Source of the DNA: Streptomyces sp. Tu 3180
GTDB taxonomy: Bacteria; Actinomycetota; Actinomycetes; Streptomycetales; Streptomycetaceae
Assembly: GCF_009852415.1 (NCBI RefSeq)
Contig: NZ_WOXS01000001.1
Location: 1 to 64,000 of the forward strand
DNA: 64,000 bases
Direction: 5' to 3'
Below, one piece after another: positions 44,308 through 53,059 of the stretch. Each line of letters starts with the position of its first letter. The first letter of the stretch is position 1. A program made the translations under genes and the position numbers. Below the pieces are notes generated by a model that did not search any database, was not told the DNA's origin, and worked only from the letters and a program-made list of their open reading frames with translations.

Positions 44308-44529
44308 ATGCCAAAAATCTTGCTGCGCGGTTTGCTCACCGCCGCCTTCCTCGCCCCGCCTCTGACGACGCCGGCTTCCGCCACCTCGATGTCGCTGCCG
44401 CTCGCCGACGCGGTCGCTGTCCTGCCGACCGCGGACGAGTCCCGCGACGGCTACACCCGTGACGCTTTCCGGCACTGGGTGGACTCTGACCGGGACGGCT
44501 GCAACACCCGCATGGAGGTGCTGCTGGGC
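44308..44529 (+). pseudogene. Secreted HNH nuclease paralogue, cut by IS6
   Basis: From ATG 44308: signal peptide KILLRGLLTAAFLAPPLTTP, then DAVAVLPTADESRDGYTRDA, FRHWVDSDRDGCNTRMEVLL. It parallels the intact nuclease at 19056-19715 in its first 75 residues. The frame then enters an IS6 remnant at 44530, before the catalytic HNH motif. Only the secreted N-terminal part could be made. Confidence 0.75.
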
Positions 44530-45140
44530 GTTGTCAACTTAGCGGGTAGGGCGATCGACTGGGACAATCCTTGAGTCCTTGACTGTCGGGAAGGCACGTC
44601 GTGGCGCCGTCGTACAAGGGATACCGGTTCCCGGCGGGAACCATCGCCCACTGCGTTTCGCTCTATCACCGCTTCACGCTGAGCTTGCGCGAGGTCGAAA
44701 AGCTGATGCTCGGCAGGGGCGTGGCCGTCTCGTACGAGACCATCCGGCAGTGGTGCGCAAAGTCCGGTCCGACCTATGCCCACGAGCTGCGACGCCGTCG
44801 GCCACGAGCTGGGGACAAGTGGCACCTGGACGAGGTCTTCGTCCAGGTCAACGGTGAGCGCCGGTGCCTGTGGCAAGCGATCGACCAGGACGGCAACGTC
44901 GTGGACATCCTCGTCCAGAGCGCCCAGGATGCGCGGACCGCCAAGCGGTTCCTGATCAAGCTGATGAAGAAGCAGTGCCGGGTCCCGCGGGTGCTGGTCA
45001 CCGACAAGCTTCACAGCTACGGCGGCGCCCACCGCGAGGTCATGCCCTCGGTCGAGCACCGCTCCCCCAAGGGCCTGACAAGGTCCTGAACAACCGGTCC
45101 GAAAACAGCCACCAGCCGACAAGGCAGCGCGAACGCGAGA
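44530..45140 (+). mobile_element. IS6-family remnant, copy E
   Basis: Starts at the end-like GTTGTCAACTT and encodes an IS6 transposase from GTG 44601 (APSYKGYRFPAGTIAHCVSL, KWHLDEVFVQVNGERRCLWQ, VLVTDKLHSYGGAHREVMPS). It is more divergent than copies A-D. A roughly 10-bp duplication near 45076 (CCTGACAAGGTCCTGAAC) shifts the frame before NNRSENSHQPTRQREREM. Similarity stops at about 45140, so the right end is missing. Confidence 0.75.
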
Positions 45141-45375
45141 TGACGACGTCCAGCAGCTGCCGAAGTCCCGAGCGATCCCTGCTGTCGACCATCAGCCGAT
45201 GATCCCAGAGCTCCGCCGGGCAGTCAGCAAATTTTGTAGCGTCCAAGACAGCTGTCGAGGCAGTCAGGTCGCAGTGCTGTGCGGAGGGCCGAGCGGCGAT
45301 GGTCATGGTGCGATGGGCGCCTCATATGTGGGGGCGCCAGGACCTGCCCCGGCAGCGGCCGGGGCAGGCGGTCGC
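45141..45375. other. Stretch with an unrecognised minus-strand fragment
   Basis: On the minus strand, about 45150-45270 reads TASTAVLDATKFADCPAELW and DHRLMVDSRDRSGLRQLLDV. It is coherent but matches no family known to me, and it has neither start nor end. Confidence 0.25.
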
Positions 45376-45560
45376 TCACTGGGCGCCGGGCCTGTGCTCG
45401 GTGATGCAATGGGCTGTCAGGAGCCCTGATGCCGCGGTGAGGACGGCGGCGGCGATGACGGTGGCGTTCAGGCCGAGGGCGTCGGCGAGGATGCCGGCGA
45501 CAAGGGCCCCAGCGGCGTAGCCGATGTCCCGCGAGAAGCCGTACTTGTGCGCAGTGTTGA
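45376..45560 (-). pseudogene. MFS transporter C-terminal fragment
   Basis: GFSRDIGYAAGALVAGILAD and ALGLNATVIAAAVLTAASGL LTA match the last two helices of actinomycete MFS transporters (FxRDLGYAxGALxAG motif). The rest of the gene is absent upstream. Confidence 0.6.
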
Positions 45561-45734
45561 TCCGCCAGGTGGGGTCCTGGTGACGGGGCCATTCGGACAG
45601 TCGCGGCCGACCTGCCGCGATGCCGCTGCGGGTGTCACGACCCAGAACCAGGTGGCTGTAAGTGAAGGCTCGCGCGGCGTGGGCTGTGATGACCGAGAGC
45701 GGACGTCCACGGATGCCGCAGCGGGGCGAGCCGG

Positions 45735-45815
45735 GCGATGACGCCACCGTCGACGTTCCAGGGCGCGCCGGTCACCCAGTCCGTCTTGCCCGATATGAGG
45801 ATGGCAGGGCAGTCA
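45735..45815 (-). pseudogene. SDR oxidoreductase C-terminal scrap
   Basis: The minus strand reads ILISGKTDWVTGAPWNVDGG VIAR, the usual C-terminal segment of short-chain dehydrogenases (SDxxDWVTGxxxxVDGG). Only this segment remains. Confidence 0.5.
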
Positions 45816-45944
45816 CTCGAAGCAGGACCAGTTCGCGGTATTCCGGGGCTATTTCGAATTCGGTACAGACCCGGCTCAGCAGTCCGTTCCGCTCTGTTGC
45901 GAGCGGGAGGTTTCGTAGCAGCACCCGGCTGATACCGATCAGCC

Positions 45945-46940
45945 TCACTGGCGGCCGTCGACGAGCAGGTTCGTGGCAGCCGATGCTGCGGCTTCCGCCA
46001 GGGCCGCTGCGCCGACCAGGCCGGAATCGGGACCCAATGCGGCCGGAACGGCACGCAGATGATGCAGAAAGGGCATCGCCGCGTAGCGTCGCAGATGGTG
46101 GTTGAGCGGAGAGAAGAACACGTCGCCTGCCTGGGCGACGCCCCCACCGACCACGGCGATGTCGATCTCGACCAGTGCCGCCGTGGCGGCGATACCGGCT
46201 GCCAGGGCGCGGGCCGCACGGTCGAACGCGGCGACAGCGGCCATGTCACCGGCTCGGGCCGCTGTCGCGACCGCTGATGCGTCCGCTGTCGCGGGCGGCC
46301 TCCAGCCGAGTGAAAGCGCGTGCCGCGTGATGGCCGTGCCGCTGGCGATGCCTTCCAGGCAACCACTCGCACCGCACGGGCAGGGTTCGCCGCCGAAGTC
46401 GACGCTGATGTGCCCGAGGTGACCGGCGTTGCCGGTGAGGCCGTGGCGCACTTGGCCGTCGAGGATTAGACCGGCCCCCACGCCCGTAGACACGACCAGG
46501 CACAGTGCGTTCCCGTGGCCGCGCGCGGCACCATGGCGGTGCTCGCCTGCGGCCATGGCCACCGCGTCGCCCGCCAGCACGACAGGCCTGTGCGCCAGCG
46601 CCGGATGTGCGCTGACGGATTCGACGAGCGGGAAGTCGCGCCAAGCGGGGATGTTGACGGGGCTGACGGATCCGTGCGCCAGGTCGACCGGGCCGGCGCT
46701 GCCGATCCCCAATGCGCGAACGTCTTCCCACTGCGGGGCGGCGGCCAGGCCGTTCACCACCTGGTACACGGCGTCGAGAAGTGTGTCCGCGGATTCCTGC
46801 GCCGGGGTGGCGTGGCGCACGTGGTGGACGAGGGCGCCGGCCGAAGTGACGAGCGCTCCCGCGATCTTGGTCCCTCCGATGTCAAGGGCAGCTATCAGGA
46901 CATCGTCCGGGGACGGGGCGGCGTGTCGATGACTACTCAT
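45945..46940 (-). CDS. ROK-family sugar kinase
   Basis: 331 aa from ATG 46940. ATP site: LIAALDIGGTKIAGALVTSA. Catalytic region with VLAGDAVAMAAGEHRHGAAR (Asp base) and LVVSTGVGAGLILDGQ. The ROK signature with its zinc motif is NAGHLGHISVDFGGEPCPCG then ASGCLEGIASG. Such proteins phosphorylate hexoses, e.g. glucose, mannose or fructose. Next to a mannan operon, mannose to mannose-6-phosphate (substrate of the ManA encoded downstream) is the best inference. Transcribed divergently from the ABC importer over a 315-base control region. Confidence 0.85.
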   Translation of the reverse strand: MSSHRHAAPSPDDVLIAALDIGGTKIAGALVTSAGALVHHVRHATPAQESADTLLDAVYQVVNGLAAAPQWEDVRALGIGSAGPVDLAHGSVSPVNIPAWRDFPLVESVSAHPALAHRPVVLAGDAVAMAAGEHRHGAARGHGNALCLVVSTGVGAGLILDGQVRHGLTGNAGHLGHISVDFGGEPCPCGASGCLEGIASGTAITRHALSLGWRPPATADASAVATAARAGDMAAVAAFDRAARALAAGIAATAALVEIDIAVVGGGVAQAGDVFFSPLNHHLRRYAAMPFLHHLRAVPAALGPDSGLVGAAALAEAAASAATNLLVDGRQ

Positions 46941-47068
46941 GGTGATGACTCTCCGAAGGGCGATACGTACAGCCGAGGTAAGACGACGTCACATCGGAGC
47001 ATGCCTATGACAACGATGTCCAGAGCTGTGCGCGCCTCCTTCGGGTGGGGTGCTAGGAGTGGGTTGCG

Positions 47069-47088
47069 TTTAGTCAATATTTAGTAAA
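47069..47088. promoter_or_regulatory. AT-rich imperfect palindrome, candidate operator
   Basis: TTTAGTCAATATTTAGTAAA is a nearly symmetric 20-mer in the ROK/ABC divergent control region and is unusually AT-rich for this genome. It could be an operator or overlap a -10/-35 region. Which regulator uses it is unknown. Confidence 0.35.
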
Positions 47089-47126
47089 GATGCAGATCAG
47101 GGCAGTGGAAATCAGCAAACTCGATC

Positions 47127-47138
47127 TAGACCGGTCTA
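47127..47138. promoter_or_regulatory. Perfect 12-bp palindrome, candidate operator
   Basis: TAGACCGGTCTA is perfectly symmetric and lies about 118 bases upstream of the binding-protein start. Its halves are those of the GGTCTAGACC-type sites of GntR regulators such as DasR, but in swapped order. It may be the site of the LacI protein encoded downstream or of another regulator; this is an inference from position. Confidence 0.4.
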
Positions 47139-47255
47139 TGGACATTGCCGCGAAGTTACGTCTACGTTGAGCGCTCATCAGGCCGGGGCCTCGGAGCCCG
47201 ATGCGACGTTCCCCCGAAGCCTGAAGTCGACATTTCGCGATGAGAGGCGGCGGGG

Positions 47256-48569
47256 ATGCGGAGAAGTTGGGTGACTCTCGTGGCTGCGACCATGGTGGCG
47301 GCCACGGCCTGTAGCGGTCAGGGAGGCGACGAGCGTGGCGAAATCGCCGCTCCGCCGAGTGATCCGGCGAAGGTGGCGGGCGAGATTACGGTGCTGACCA
47401 ACAGGACGGACCAGATATCCGACGGCACGCTGGAGAAGTACGCCGCCGAGTTCCGCAAGGTGTACCCGGGTGTGAAGGTCAAGTTCGAGGGTCTGACCGA
47501 CTACGAGGGCGAGACCAAGATCCGGATGAACACCGACAAGTACGGTGACGTCTTGCTGATCCCCAACTCCCTGTCCGTCGAGCAGTACCCCACCTTCTTC
47601 GCCCCGTTGGGCAAGGCCGACGAACTGTCGGCGAAGTTCGACTACACCGACCACGCCACCGTGGACGGTCAGGTCTACGGCCTCGCCAACATCGGCGTGG
47701 CCAACGGATTCGTCTACAACAAGGCGGTCTGGGCGAAGGCCGGCATCACGGACTGGCCCGCCACGCCGGAGGAGTTCGTCACGGATCTGGAGACGATCAA
47801 GGCGAAGACCGGCGCCGTCCCGTACTACACGAACTACAAGGACGGCTGGCCACTGACCAACTGGACGAACGCCATCGGTTCTCCCGAGTGCGACTCCGGT
47901 GCCTACGACGCGCTGGCGAAGACCGGGAAACCCTGGGCCGAGGGTTCGGACCTGTACACGATCGACAAGCTGCTCTACACGATCGTCGAGAAGAAGCTGA
48001 GCGAACCCGACCCCACCACGACCAACTGGGAAGACTCCAAGGCGCAGATCGGGACTGGCAAGGTCGCCTCGATGTGGCTCGGTTCCTGGGCGATCTCCCA
48101 GATGCGCGCCGCGGCGGAGGCGGCCGGTGAAAACCCTGACGACATCGGGTTCATGCCGTTCCCCGCGCAGAAGGACGGGAAGTTCTGCTCCGTCCTGCGT
48201 CCCGACTACCAGTACGCGGTCAACGTCCACTCCGACAAGAAGGCCGCCGCCCGCGCGTGGATCGACTGGTACATCACCAAGTCCGGCCAGGCCGCGGCCG
48301 AAGGATCCATCTCCTCCGTGAAGGGTGCCCCGCTGCCCGACACGCTGAAGGCGTTCGCCGACAACGATGTCACCACCATTCCGCAGCATCAGAAGAACCG
48401 CGCCGAGGTCAACGAAATCGACAAGGCGTCGGAGATCGGGATCACCGCGCAGGACTACCGGCAGAAGCTCGTCGACGTCGCCCGCGGCGCGGCCGACGGT
48501 GACATGGACAGCTACTTCGGCGAATTGAACGGGAAGTGGTCCGAGGCTCAGCAGACCCTCGGCGGCTGA
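47256..48569 (+). CDS. Sugar ABC importer, substrate-binding lipoprotein
   Basis: 437 aa from ATG 47256, preceded by GAGAGGCGGCGGGG. Lipoprotein signal ending in ATAC, with Cys19 lipidated. It is an SBP_bac_1-type (carbohydrate family 1) protein: EITVLTNRTDQISDGTLEKY, FRKVYPGVKVKFEGLTDYEG, KYGDVLLIP, VPYYTNYKDGWPLTNWTNAI, KVASMWLGSWAISQM. It captures oligosaccharides outside the membrane and delivers them to the two permeases encoded next. With GH2, GH5 and GH26 genes around, manno-oligosaccharides are the likely cargo. Confidence 0.9.
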   Translation: MRRSWVTLVAATMVAATACSGQGGDERGEIAAPPSDPAKVAGEITVLTNRTDQISDGTLEKYAAEFRKVYPGVKVKFEGLTDYEGETKIRMNTDKYGDVLLIPNSLSVEQYPTFFAPLGKADELSAKFDYTDHATVDGQVYGLANIGVANGFVYNKAVWAKAGITDWPATPEEFVTDLETIKAKTGAVPYYTNYKDGWPLTNWTNAIGSPECDSGAYDALAKTGKPWAEGSDLYTIDKLLYTIVEKKLSEPDPTTTNWEDSKAQIGTGKVASMWLGSWAISQMRAAAEAAGENPDDIGFMPFPAQKDGKFCSVLRPDYQYAVNVHSDKKAAARAWIDWYITKSGQAAAEGSISSVKGAPLPDTLKAFADNDVTTIPQHQKNRAEVNEIDKASEIGITAQDYRQKLVDVARGAADGDMDSYFGELNGKWSEAQQTLGG

Positions 48570-48699
48570 CCGCGCCACGGCACGGCGAGAACGCTCGCAC
48601 ACCCGTTCCGGACGTACAGGGACCCCAGGTGCCCCGTCGCTCGCCGTGCCGTCACCGCCCGATACGCCCGACCGGGAACCCACCACGAGGAACCATGAG

Positions 48700-49665
48700 A
48701 TGACCGCTGCCCAGAAGACCCGCGCCCCGGCGCACGCCGTCGGCCGGCGAAGTGCTCCGCCTCCCGAGTCCGGCGTCGGCCGGCCACGTACCGGCAGGCG
48801 CCGCCGTGTCGCCGTCCTGACTCCTTGGCTCTTCCTGGCTGCACCGCTGACGCTGCTGGTGATGTTCACCTACCTGCCGGTGGCCGACATGATCGGTTAC
48901 AGCTTCACCGACTGGGACGGGGTCAGCCCCACCCGCTCCTTCGTGGGCGGGGAGAACTACACCGACCTGGTGACGCGGCCCGCCCGGTTCGAGGTGTTTC
49001 TCGTGAGCGGCTTCTACCTGGCGGCCTCCGTCGTGCAGATCGCTCTCGCCCTGTACTTCGCCACGGTCCTCAGTTTCAACACCCGGTTCCGCAACCTGTT
49101 CAAGGGCCTGCTGTTCTTCCCCTACCTGATCAACGGGGTGGCCGTCGGGTTCGTGTTCCTGTACTTCTTCCAGCCCGACGGCACCCTCGACACACTGCTG
49201 CGCCTGATCGGCGTGGACGGCAAGCACCTGTGGCTGGGTGACCCGGACCTGGCCAACCCCTCGCTGGCCGGGGTGTCGGTGTGGCGCTTCATGGGGCTGA
49301 ACATGGTCCTGTTCCTCGGTGCCATCCAGTCGATCCCGCCGCACCTGTACGAGGCGGCGCAGCTGGACGGGGCGAACCGCTGGCAGCAGTTCCGGCACAT
49401 CATCGCGCCGAGCATCAAGCCCGTCATCAGTCTGAGCTTCATTCTTGCCGTGTCCGGCTCCCTGGCCGTGTTCGAGATCCCGTACATCATGACCGGCGGC
49501 GCCAACGGCACCGAGACCTTCGTCATCCAGACGGTCAAGCTCGCCTTCCAGTTCGACAAGGTCGGTTTGGCCTCGGCGTCGGCCGTTGTCCTGCTGGTCC
49601 TCATCCTGCTGATCACCTGGGTCCAGCGCCGGCTGATCCCCGAGGAGAGGGTGGAACTCTCGTGA
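48700..49665 (+). CDS. Sugar ABC importer permease (MalF type)
   Basis: About 321 aa from ATG 48700, with ACGAGGAA 8-9 bases upstream; the longer upstream frame lacks a ribosome site. Basic N-terminus, then six helices, e.g. LTPWLFLAAPLTLLVMFTYL, FYLAASVVQIALALYFATVL, GLLFFPYLINGVAVGFVFLY. The EAA loop is YEAAQLDGANRWQQFRHIIA P, which docks to the ATPase. Its stop overlaps the next permease start (GTGA). Confidence 0.9.
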   Translation: MTAAQKTRAPAHAVGRRSAPPPESGVGRPRTGRRRRVAVLTPWLFLAAPLTLLVMFTYLPVADMIGYSFTDWDGVSPTRSFVGGENYTDLVTRPARFEVFLVSGFYLAASVVQIALALYFATVLSFNTRFRNLFKGLLFFPYLINGVAVGFVFLYFFQPDGTLDTLLRLIGVDGKHLWLGDPDLANPSLAGVSVWRFMGLNMVLFLGAIQSIPPHLYEAAQLDGANRWQQFRHIIAPSIKPVISLSFILAVSGSLAVFEIPYIMTGGANGTETFVIQTVKLAFQFDKVGLASASAVVLLVLILLITWVQRRLIPEERVELS

Positions 49666-50534
49666 CCACCGGCCCCACTATTGCCGCCAGTCCGCGCCGC
49701 GACCGCAGTGGCCTGTCCAGGACCGCCGTCACCCTGAAGTACCTGTCCCTGCTGCTGGCGTCGGCCGTGGTCCTGGTGCCGCTCTGCGTCGTCGTGCTGA
49801 CCTCGCTGAAAACGCGGTCGGAGATCGTGAACGACGGCCCGCTGTCGCTGCCCGGCGACTGGTTCAACTTCGCGAACTACGCGACCGCCTTCGAGCAGGG
49901 CGCGATGCTGCGGGCGTTCGGCAACACGGCGTTGATCCTCGTGGTGTCCACCGCCGGGACCGTACTGATCGGCTCGATGACCGCCTACGCCATCGACCGT
50001 TTCCGGTTTCGTCTGAGGAAGCTGGTGACGGGCCTCTTCCTGCTGGCCTCGCTGGTGCCCAGCGTGACCACGCAGGTCGCCACCTTTCAGGTGATCGACG
50101 ATCTGGGTGCCTTCAACACCCGCTGGGCACCCATCCTTCTCTACAGCGGTACCGACATCGTCTCCATCTACATCTTCCTGCAGTTCATCCGGTCGATTCC
50201 CATCTCCGTGGACGAGGCCGCGCGCATCGACGGCGCCAACTCCTGGACGATCTACCGGAAGATCATTTTTCCGATGCTGCGGCCGGCCGTCGCCACCGTC
50301 GTCATCGTCAAGGGCATCGCCGTCTACAACGACTTCTACGTGCCCTTCCTCTACATGCCCGATCCCGAACTCGGCACCATTTCCACCGCCCTGTTCCGCT
50401 TCAAGGGCCCGTTCGGCGCCCAGTGGGAGACGATCTCCGCCGGCGCGATCCTGGTGATCGTGCCCACCCTGATCATCTTTCTGGCGCTGCAGCGCTTCAT
50501 CTACAGCGGCTTCGCGGCCGGTTCCAGCAAGTGA
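49662..50534 (+). CDS. Sugar ABC importer permease (MalG type)
   Basis: 290 aa from the GTG at 49662, overlapping the upstream stop by 4 bases. Helices include YLSLLLASAVVLVPLCVVVL and LVTGLFLLASLVPSVTTQV. The EAA loop is VDEAARIDGANSWTIYRKII FP. It completes the membrane part of the importer. No ATPase gene follows, as in many Streptomyces sugar importers that share MsiK. Confidence 0.9.
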   Translation: MTTGPTIAASPRRDRSGLSRTAVTLKYLSLLLASAVVLVPLCVVVLTSLKTRSEIVNDGPLSLPGDWFNFANYATAFEQGAMLRAFGNTALILVVSTAGTVLIGSMTAYAIDRFRFRLRKLVTGLFLLASLVPSVTTQVATFQVIDDLGAFNTRWAPILLYSGTDIVSIYIFLQFIRSIPISVDEAARIDGANSWTIYRKIIFPMLRPAVATVVIVKGIAVYNDFYVPFLYMPDPELGTISTALFRFKGPFGAQWETISAGAILVIVPTLIIFLALQRFIYSGFAAGSSK

Positions 50535-50581
50535 CCCGCCCGCCTACCGCGCCCCGCACCACGTCTTACGAGGAGTCCCGC

Positions 50582-53059
50582 ATGAAGGTCCGCACCCCGC
50601 TCTCCCAGGGCTGGACGCTGCGCCTGAACACCGACCGTCACACACCCGAGCAAGCGCCCCCGGGGCTGGCCGGGACCGCTGTGCCGGCGCAGGTGCCCGG
50701 CTGTGTCCACACCGACCTGATGGCGGCGGGCCTCCTGGCCGACCCGTACCTCGACCGCAATGAGGACGAGGTGGCCTGGGTGGGCCGTGCCGACTGGACG
50801 TACACGACCGAACTGCCTCGGCGGGACACCTCCTTCGAACGCGCCGACCTGGTCTTCGACGGGCTGGACACGGTCGCAGCCGTGCACGTCGGCGGCCGGC
50901 TGCTGGGCCGTACCCGGAACATGCACCGCTCCTACCGGTTCGACGTCACCGAGCTGCTGACCGACGGACCCGCGCTGCTCGAGGTCGCCTTCACCTCCGC
51001 CTACACCGAAGCCGAGGAGGTGCGGGCGGCGCTGGGGGAGCGGCCCAACTCCTACCCGGAGCCGTTCAACTATGTCCGCAAGATGGCCTGCTCCTTCGGC
51101 TGGGACTGGGGCCCCACGCTGGTCACGGCCGGCGTGTGGCGCGAGGCGCGGATCGAGCAGTGGTCCACGGCCCGGCTGGCCACGGTCCGTCCGCACATCA
51201 CCGTCGCCGAGGACGGCACCGGCGTCGCCGAGATCGTCGTCGAACTGGACCGCACGGCTGCCGGACGTGACCGTGCCCTGCGGCTGGTCGCCGCGGTCGG
51301 GGGCACGTCCACCGAAATCGCCGTCGCACCGGGGGAGAACACCGCCACGGTGACGGTACGGGTCCCGGACGCGGCACTGTGGTGGCCGCGCGGCTACGGC
51401 GATCAGCCGCTGTACGGCTGCACAGTCGCTCTCAGCGATTCTGACGGCGGCGAGGCCTTGGACACGTGGGAGCACCGCATCGGCTTCCGCACCATCGAGC
51501 TCGACACGTCCGCGGACGCCCACGGAAGCGCGTTCACCCTGGTCGTCAACGGGACCCCGGTCTTCGCCCGGGGAGTGAACTGGATCCCCGACGACGCCTT
51601 CCCTGCCCGGGTCACCACCCAGCGCTACCGCACCCGCCTCATGCAGGCCGCGGCGGCCGGCGTGGACCTGGTGCGCGTGTGGGGTGGCGGCGTCTACGAG
51701 GACCGGGCCTTCTACGACGTGTGCGACGAACTGGGCCTGATGGTCTGGCAGGACTTCCTGTTCGCCTGCGCCGCCTACCCCGAGGAACAGCCGTTGCGCT
51801 CGGAGATCGAGGCCGAGGCCCGGGAGAACGTGGTTCGGCTGATGCCCCACCCGTCGCTGGTTCTGTGGAACGGGAACAACGAGAACCTGTGGGGGTTCGC
51901 CGACTGGGAGTGGGAGCAGGCCCTGGCCGGCGACTCGTGGGGCGAAGGCTACTACCTCGGTCTGCTGCCGCGTGTCGTGGCACAGACCGACCCGACCCGC
52001 CCGTACTGGGCGGGCAGCCCCTGGTCGGGCTCGTGGGACCACACACCCAACGACCCCGATCACGGCACCGCGCACTCGTGGGAGGTGTGGAACCGCCGTG
52101 ACTACAGCGACTACCTCACCACCGTGCCGCGCTTCGTCGCCGAGTTCGGCTGGCAGGCACCGCCGACGGTCGCCACACTGGAACGAGCCCTGTCCGAACG
52201 GCCGCTGACGGCGGACTCGCCCGGCATGCTGCACCACCAGAAGGCGGAGGACGGCAACGGCAAGCTGAACCGGGGCCTCGCCCCGCACTTCACGCAGCCG
52301 GCCGCATTCGACACCTGGCACTACCTGACCCAGCTCAACCAGGCGCGGGCCGTGGCCGCAGGCGTCGAGCACTGGCGCTCCCACTGGCCCCGCTGTGCGG
52401 GCACGGTGCTGTGGCAGCTCAACGACTGCTGGCCGGTCACGTCCTGGGCGGCGATCGACGGCGACGGCCGTCTCAAGCCCCTCTACTTCGAAATGCGCCG
52501 GCTGTACGCCGACCGGCTGCTGACGATCCAGGACCGGGATGGTGCACTGGTGCTCGTGGGCTGCAACCAGGCAGCGGCGGTCTGGGACACCACTGCGACG
52601 GTCCGTCGGATCGGTGCGGACGGAACGGTGCTGGCCAGTGCCGAGGTCGCGCTGAAGGCCGCAGGACGGGAGGTGGCGCTGGAAAAGCTGCCGGAGTCGG
52701 TCGCGAACTTCGGTGACGTGCAACGAGAGTTCCTCCTCGCCGACGCGGACGATCTGCGTGCGGTGCACTTCCCCAGCGCGGACCGGGAGTTTGCCTACCC
52801 CAACGCTTCCTACGAGGTCCGGGTCAGCCCGGACGGCGTCAACGCCGCGCTGATCACGGTCACGGCCGGCACGCTCGTACGGGACCTGCTGCTCCAGGCC
52901 GACCGCCTGGACGCGCACGCCCGCACCGACCACGGCCGTGTGACGCTCCTGCCCGGCGAGAGCATGACGTGGCGGGTCACCGGCTGGGCACAGCCGGATG
53001 CGGAGGCCGCCCGCGCGGCGCTGTACAGCGTCAACGGAGGCGGAGAAGTCCGTGAATGA
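50582..53059 (+). CDS. GH2 beta-mannosidase
   Basis: 825 aa from ATG 50582, with GAGGAG 6 bases upstream. No signal peptide, so it is intracellular. GH2 layout: sugar-binding domain (VPGCVHTDLMAAGLLADPY, MACSFGWDWGPTLVTAG), immunoglobulin-like domain, then the TIM barrel with VDLVRVWGGGVYEDRAFYDV. The acid/base Glu is in LVLWNGNNENLWGF and the nucleophile Glu in RFVAEFGWQAPPT. FGWDWGP and the general order are typical of beta-mannosidases. It trims imported manno-oligosaccharides to mannose. Confidence 0.9.
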   Translation: MKVRTPLSQGWTLRLNTDRHTPEQAPPGLAGTAVPAQVPGCVHTDLMAAGLLADPYLDRNEDEVAWVGRADWTYTTELPRRDTSFERADLVFDGLDTVAAVHVGGRLLGRTRNMHRSYRFDVTELLTDGPALLEVAFTSAYTEAEEVRAALGERPNSYPEPFNYVRKMACSFGWDWGPTLVTAGVWREARIEQWSTARLATVRPHITVAEDGTGVAEIVVELDRTAAGRDRALRLVAAVGGTSTEIAVAPGENTATVTVRVPDAALWWPRGYGDQPLYGCTVALSDSDGGEALDTWEHRIGFRTIELDTSADAHGSAFTLVVNGTPVFARGVNWIPDDAFPARVTTQRYRTRLMQAAAAGVDLVRVWGGGVYEDRAFYDVCDELGLMVWQDFLFACAAYPEEQPLRSEIEAEARENVVRLMPHPSLVLWNGNNENLWGFADWEWEQALAGDSWGEGYYLGLLPRVVAQTDPTRPYWAGSPWSGSWDHTPNDPDHGTAHSWEVWNRRDYSDYLTTVPRFVAEFGWQAPPTVATLERALSERPLTADSPGMLHHQKAEDGNGKLNRGLAPHFTQPAAFDTWHYLTQLNQARAVAAGVEHWRSHWPRCAGTVLWQLNDCWPVTSWAAIDGDGRLKPLYFEMRRLYADRLLTIQDRDGALVLVGCNQAAAVWDTTATVRRIGADGTVLASAEVALKAAGREVALEKLPESVANFGDVQREFLLADADDLRAVHFPSADREFAYPNASYEVRVSPDGVNAALITVTAGTLVRDLLLQADRLDAHARTDHGRVTLLPGESMTWRVTGWAQPDAEAARAALYSVNGGGEVRE

